Below are positions 6,126 through 8,423 of a stretch of 8,423 bases of DNA, piece after piece. The first letter of the stretch is position 1. Every line of letters begins with the position of its first letter. The notes beneath the pieces are model-generated. The model worked only from the letters and a program-made list of their open reading frames with translations. It was not told the DNA's origin and did no database searches. Made by a program: the position numbers and the translations under genes. Source of the stretch: Pseudomonadota bacterium (lineage in GTDB: Bacteria; Pseudomonadota; Alphaproteobacteria; Rhizobiales; Afifellaceae); contig JAEZEK010000389.1 in NCBI GenBank assembly GCA_023417735.1, forward strand, positions 1 to 8,423, written 5' to 3'.

Positions 6126-6565
6126 GCTGCCGATTGCCGCTTCCTCTCGGCCTGCTCGACCGCTTCGACGACGGCGTCGAAGGTGAGGAGCGTGGAGGCG
6201 TGCCGGGCCTTGTAGTCGCGCACCGGCTCCAGGTACTTCAGGTCCTCGAAGCGGCCGGACGGCGGCGGGCCGCCCTCCTTCAGCATCCGCGTCATGGCGG
6301 CGCGGACCTCGCGCAGCTCCTCGGGCGTGGCGCCGATGACATGCCGCGCCATCACGGAGGACGAGGCCTGGCCGAGGGCGCAGGCCTTCACCTCGTGGGC
6401 GAAATCGGCGACGCGGCCGTCCTCCAGCTTCACGTCGACGGTTACGGTCGAGCCGCACAGGCGCGAATGGGCACGGGCGCTGCCGTCCGGATGGGCGAGC
6501 CTGCCGATCCGGGGTATGTTGCCGGCGAGCTCGAGGATCTTCGTATTGTAGATGTCGTCGAGCAT
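6122..6565 (-). CDS. IscU/NifU N-terminal-like protein lacking the third cysteine
   Basis: A 147-residue protein with the fold signature of Fe-S scaffold proteins (IscU/SufU/NifU-N): an N-terminal MLDDIYNTKILELAGNIP, SRLCGSTVTVDV with C37, and EVKACALGQASSSVMA with C62 followed by the conserved ASSS. In canonical IscU and SufU a third cysteine occurs in a C-terminal helix and an Asp follows the first cysteine. Here the equivalent positions read RHASTLL (A123 where Cys is expected) and CGST (S39 where Asp is expected). Cluster or zinc binding of the usual type is therefore doubtful. I believe rhizobial relatives share this change, so it is more likely a divergent subfamily than a damaged gene. 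The start at 6565 is supported by GGAG (6574-6577, 8 nt spacing); the longer in-frame form to 6646 would cross the divergent promoter region. It is divergent from folE and convergent with the HD gene. Confidence 0.88.
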   Translation of the reverse strand: MLDDIYNTKILELAGNIPRIGRLAHPDGSARAHSRLCGSTVTVDVKLEDGRVADFAHEVKACALGQASSSVMARHVIGATPEELREVRAAMTRMLKEGGPPPSGRFEDLKYLEPVRDYKARHASTLLTFDAVVEAVEQAERKRQSAA

Positions 6566-6592
6566 GGCAGAGGCTCCGGCGGCAGGCCCGTC

Positions 6593-6621
6593 TTGGGTCT
6601 CGGGCGCACCCGCCTTATATA
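6593..6621 (+). promoter_or_regulatory. Candidate folE promoter with a palindromic -10 (TATATA)
   Basis: TTGGGT (6593-6598), a 17-bp spacer, TATATA (6616-6621), in the 114-bp gap between the divergent IscU-like and folE genes. TATATA is its own reverse complement and is the most A+T-rich spot in the gap, so it could also serve as the -10 for the minus-strand IscU-like gene, although no good minus-strand -35 is visible. The predicted plus-strand transcript starts near 6628, about 50 nt before folE. Confidence 0.45.
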
Positions 6622-6679
6622 GTGCGACAGGGGCCGGCGCTGCCACCGGCGGGGTTCAGTGGGGCCGAGGAAGTCTGGA

Positions 6680-7306
6680 ATGGGTACCGTCGTCAACACG
6701 CTGCCGGTCGAGCGCGGAGCGCACGCACAGCCCCGCCCCTCGCGCGAGGAAGCCGAAGCCGCGGTCCGCACCCTGATCGCCTGGGCCGGCGACGATCCCC
6801 GCCGCGAGGGCCTGCTCGACACGCCGCGCCGCGTCGCGCGCGCCTTCGAGGAGCTCTATTCCGGATACGGCCACGACCCGCAGGAGGTGCTCGCGCGCAC
6901 CTTCGCCGATGTCGGCGGGTACCAGGACATGGTGCTCGTCCGCGACATCCCGTTCACGTCCCATTGCGAGCACCACATGGTGCCGTTCATGGGCACGGCG
7001 CACATCGCGTATTACCCGATCGACGGCGTCGTCGGGCTATCCAAGCTCGCGCGGCTCGTCGACATCTATGCGCGGCGCCTGCAGACGCAGGAGACGCTGA
7101 CGGCACAGATCGCGGACGCGCTCGAGGCCTATCTCGGCTCGCGCGGCGTCGCCGTCATGATCGAGGCGGAGCATCTGTGCATGTCGATCCGCGGGGTTCA
7201 GAAGGCCGGCGCCTCCACCATGACCTCCCGCTTCACCGGCGTTTTCCGCGAGGATGCCGCGGAACGCGAGAAGTTCCTGAACCTCGTCCGGCCGACCTTC
7301 CGCTAG
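6680..7306 (+). CDS. folE: GTP cyclohydrolase I (FolE, type IA)
   Basis: A 208-residue GTP cyclohydrolase I, which hydrolyses GTP to 7,8-dihydroneopterin triphosphate and formate, the first step to tetrahydrofolate and other pterins. The family blocks are present: [17 protein letters not shown] (43-59), [17 protein letters not shown] (87-103), [20 protein letters not shown] (119-138) and [22 protein letters not shown] (162-183, listed here by block). The zinc ligands are C96, H99 and C167; H98 and H165 are the catalytic histidines matching E. coli H112 and H179. The presence of all three zinc ligands places it in the zinc-dependent type IA, not FolE2. The start at 6680 has GAGG at 6667-6670, 9 nt upstream; an in-frame GTG at 6659 is less likely. 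hisI follows 9 bp downstream, so the two form an operon driven from the divergent region at 6566-6679. Confidence 0.97.
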   Translation: MGTVVNTLPVERGAHAQPRPSREEAEAAVRTLIAWAGDDPRREGLLDTPRRVARAFEELYSGYGHDPQEVLARTFADVGGYQDMVLVRDIPFTSHCEHHMVPFMGTAHIAYYPIDGVVGLSKLARLVDIYARRLQTQETLTAQIADALEAYLGSRGVAVMIEAEHLCMSIRGVQKAGASTMTSRFTGVFREDAAEREKFLNLVRPTFR

Positions 7307-7315
7307 CCGCCGCCG

Positions 7316-7720
7316 ATGTCCTCGCCCGCACGCGACGCCGAGACGATCGAGGAGACGACGCGCTTCCGGCCCCGGTTCGACACGAACGGACTCCTGCCCG
7401 CGATCGTCGTCGAGCGTGCGAGCGGCGCTGTCGTGATGATGGCGTGGATGAACGAACAGGCCCTCGCGGCGACGCTCGAGACGGGCTTCGCCCATTACTG
7501 GAGCCGGTCCCGGCAGGCGCTCTGGAAGAAGGGGGAGACCTCGGGGGCGCTTCAGAGGGTCGTCGAGATCCGGACGGACTGCGACCAGGATACGCTCGTC
7601 CTGACGGTCGAGATCTCCCGGCCCGAGGATACCTGCCACACCGGCCGGCCGACCTGCTTCTATCGCAGTGTCCCGCTCGGCCCCGGGCCGCTCGACCGGG
7701 TCCTCGCCTTCGAGGACTGA
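7316..7720 (+). CDS. hisI: Phosphoribosyl-AMP cyclohydrolase
   Basis: A 134-residue stand-alone HisI, opening the adenine ring of phosphoribosyl-AMP in the third step of histidine biosynthesis. Motifs: PAIVVERASGAVVMMAWMNEQAL around 28-50, YWSRSRQALWKKGETSG (61-77), DCDQD at 88-92 (Mg2+ Asp residues and zinc ligand C89), and CHTGRPTC at 107-114 (zinc ligands C107 and C114). It lacks the C-terminal HisE pyrophosphohydrolase domain fused in enterobacteria, so HisE must be encoded elsewhere, as usual in alphaproteobacteria. It begins 9 bp after the folE stop with no purine-rich Shine-Dalgarno sequence, which suggests coupling to folE translation. Pairing of FolE with HisI joins two zinc enzymes that open purine rings. 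Confidence 0.97.
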   Translation: MSSPARDAETIEETTRFRPRFDTNGLLPAIVVERASGAVVMMAWMNEQALAATLETGFAHYWSRSRQALWKKGETSGALQRVVEIRTDCDQDTLVLTVEISRPEDTCHTGRPTCFYRSVPLGPGPLDRVLAFED

Positions 7721-7745
7721 GCCCCGGCTCCCCCCTTCGCCGCCT

Positions 7746-8174
7746 TCAGGCGGTGGCGATGTATTCGCGGATCTGCTCGGATTCCCGCTCGATCTCCTCG
7801 ATCCGCCGCTTGACGACGTCGCCGATCGAGATCAGGCCGACCAGCCGCCCGTCCTCCAGCACAGGCATGTGCCGGAACCGCCCGCTCGTCATGACCTGCA
7901 TCAGATGATCGATCCCGTCGCCGGGGCGGCACGTGACCACGTTCTCGGTCATGCAGGCCTGCGCCGTCTTCCGGAGCCCCTCCTCGCCGTGGGCCGCGAG
8001 CGCCCGAACGATGTCACGTTCCGAAAGGATGCCGCGGATCCCCTTGCCCTGCATGATCAGGACCGCGCCGATGTTCTTCTCCCGGAGCAGGCGCGCCACT
8101 TCCAGCAAGGACATGTCCGGACGCGCGATCATGACCTCGCTGCCCTTCTCCTTGAGGATCTGGGACACGATCAT
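7746..8174 (-). CDS. Two-CBS-domain protein
   Basis: A 142-residue soluble protein built of two tandem CBS motifs (about residues 12-62 and 76-130), forming one Bateman module and nothing else. Each repeat ends with the nucleotide-contact pattern S-x-x-D: SERDIVRAL at 51-59 and SIGDVVKRRI at 116-125, which in relatives hold the ribose of an adenine nucleotide. The C-terminus is a charged helix (RRIEEIERESEQIREYI). Such small CBS-only proteins are common in alphaproteobacteria and are thought to sense ATP, AMP or NADH, but the partner is rarely known. The start at 8174 is set by an excellent AGGAGG (8181-8186, 6 nt spacing); the longer in-frame GTG form at 8207 has no such site. It lies 67 bp downstream of the rhomboid gene on the same strand and may share its transcript. 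It converges with hisI. Confidence 0.93.
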   Translation of the reverse strand: MIVSQILKEKGSEVMIARPDMSLLEVARLLREKNIGAVLIMQGKGIRGILSERDIVRALAAHGEEGLRKTAQACMTENVVTCRPGDGIDHLMQVMTSGRFRHMPVLEDGRLVGLISIGDVVKRRIEEIERESEQIREYIATA

Positions 8175-8186
8175 CTGCACCCTCCT
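8175..8186 (-). promoter_or_regulatory. Strong ribosome binding site deciding the CBS gene start
   Basis: AGGAGG on the minus strand (8186-8181), 6 nt before the ATG at 8174. It is one of the best Shine-Dalgarno matches in the window and rules out the upstream in-frame GTG at 8207. Confidence 0.75.
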
Positions 8187-8202
8187 GCTTCTTCCGCTCA
8201 GG

Positions 8203-8214
8203 TCCACCGGTGGA
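8203..8214. repeat. 12-bp perfect palindrome upstream of the CBS gene
   Basis: TCCACCGGTGGA is a perfect 12-bp inverted repeat centred about 34 bp upstream of the CBS start codon, between it and the rhomboid gene. It could be a dimeric regulator's operator, but a chance GC-rich palindrome is possible. There is no loop or U-tract for a classical terminator. Confidence 0.35.
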
Positions 8215-8241
8215 GGAGTGTAGCAGTTTGTCGCAGGCGTT

Positions 8242-8423
8242 CTACCCGGGCAGGCGCCGAACCGGGTCGAGCAGCGGAAAAAGCGCGAGCCCGGCGAGGA
8301 AGCCGCCGATATGCGCCTGCCAGGCGATGGCGCCCGCCACGCCCGGGATGAGCGACGACTGCACCCCGAAGAGAAGGTTCACCCCGAACCAGATGAGCAC
8401 GAAGAACGCCGCCCTGCCATTGG
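8242..8423 (-). CDS. Rhomboid family intramembrane serine protease, C-terminal fragment
   Basis: The last 59 residues of a gene that enters from beyond the right edge; the TAG is at 8242-8244. The visible part has two membrane segments: AFFVLIWFGVNLLFGV (5-20 of the fragment) and the glycine-rich AHIGGFLAGLALFPLL (36-51). The second contains the A-H-x-G-G-F-x-A-G motif that carries the catalytic His of rhomboid proteases; the Ser-containing GxSG motif would lie upstream, outside the window. The tail DPVRRLPG is short. Rhomboids cleave transmembrane helices within the inner membrane. Full activity cannot be judged because the catalytic Ser is not visible. The CBS gene follows 67 bp downstream on the same strand. 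Confidence 0.85.
   Translation of the reverse strand, partial: NGRAAFFVLIWFGVNLLFGVQSSLIPGVAGAIAWQAHIGGFLAGLALFPLLDPVRRLPG

Noticed and set aside
7739..7754. Hairpin CCGCC-TTCA-GGCGG between hisI and the CBS gene as a terminator
   Set aside because: The stem is only 5-6 bp, overlaps the CBS stop codon and has no U-tract on either strand; too weak to list as a terminator.

Overview
The window is compact, very GC-rich DNA with small intergenic gaps. It reads as chromosomal housekeeping sequence from an alphaproteobacterium, most likely of the Hyphomicrobiales (Rhizobiales). The evidence is base composition, the set thrS / yidD / IscU-like / folE / hisI lying close together (a grouping I remember from rhizobial genomes), and an outer-membrane barrel of the small Omp25/porin-like style. 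I see no insertion sequences, phage genes, tRNA or rRNA genes, or CRISPR.

Layout from left to right. (1) Positions 49-1241, minus strand: a two-gene operon of flavin enzymes, a YdjA-type nitroreductase followed by a flavin-reductase-fold protein joined by a TGATG stop/start overlap. (2) Positions 1308-2282, plus: an exported protein of unknown function made of three degenerate repeats of about 80 residues. (3) Positions 2304-4241, minus: thrS, complete with editing and catalytic zinc residues, starting at TTG. (4) Positions 4242-4579: a divergent gap of 338 bp, the largest non-coding stretch. (5) Positions 4580-5227, plus: a small outer-membrane beta-barrel. (6) Positions 5224-5526, minus: yidD. 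(7) Positions 5532-6125, plus: a stand-alone HD hydrolase closely resembling MESH1-type small alarmone hydrolases. (8) Positions 6122-6565, minus: an IscU/NifU-N-like protein lacking the third ligand cysteine. (9) Positions 6680-7720, plus: folE-hisI. (10) Positions 7746-8174, minus: a two-CBS-domain protein. (11) Positions 8242-8423, minus: the C-terminal end of a rhomboid-family membrane protease, cut by the window edge.

Genes alternate strand often, so most are mono- or bicistronic. Two convergent pairs (barrel/yidD and HD hydrolase/IscU-like) end on the same CTAG tetranucleotide, and yidD and the HD gene start divergently only 5 bp apart. The barrel and HD genes therefore look like insertions into the ancestral thrS-yidD-IscU-like series, fitted without spare bases.

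Functionally the window links translation (ThrRS), membrane-protein insertion (YidD), purine-ring hydrolysis (FolE for folate/pterin, HisI for histidine) and probable nucleotide-alarmone turnover (the MESH1-like protein). I did not find a clearly new multi-gene system. The most interesting items are the MESH1-like hydrolase, the Cys-deficient IscU-like protein and the triple-repeat exported protein.
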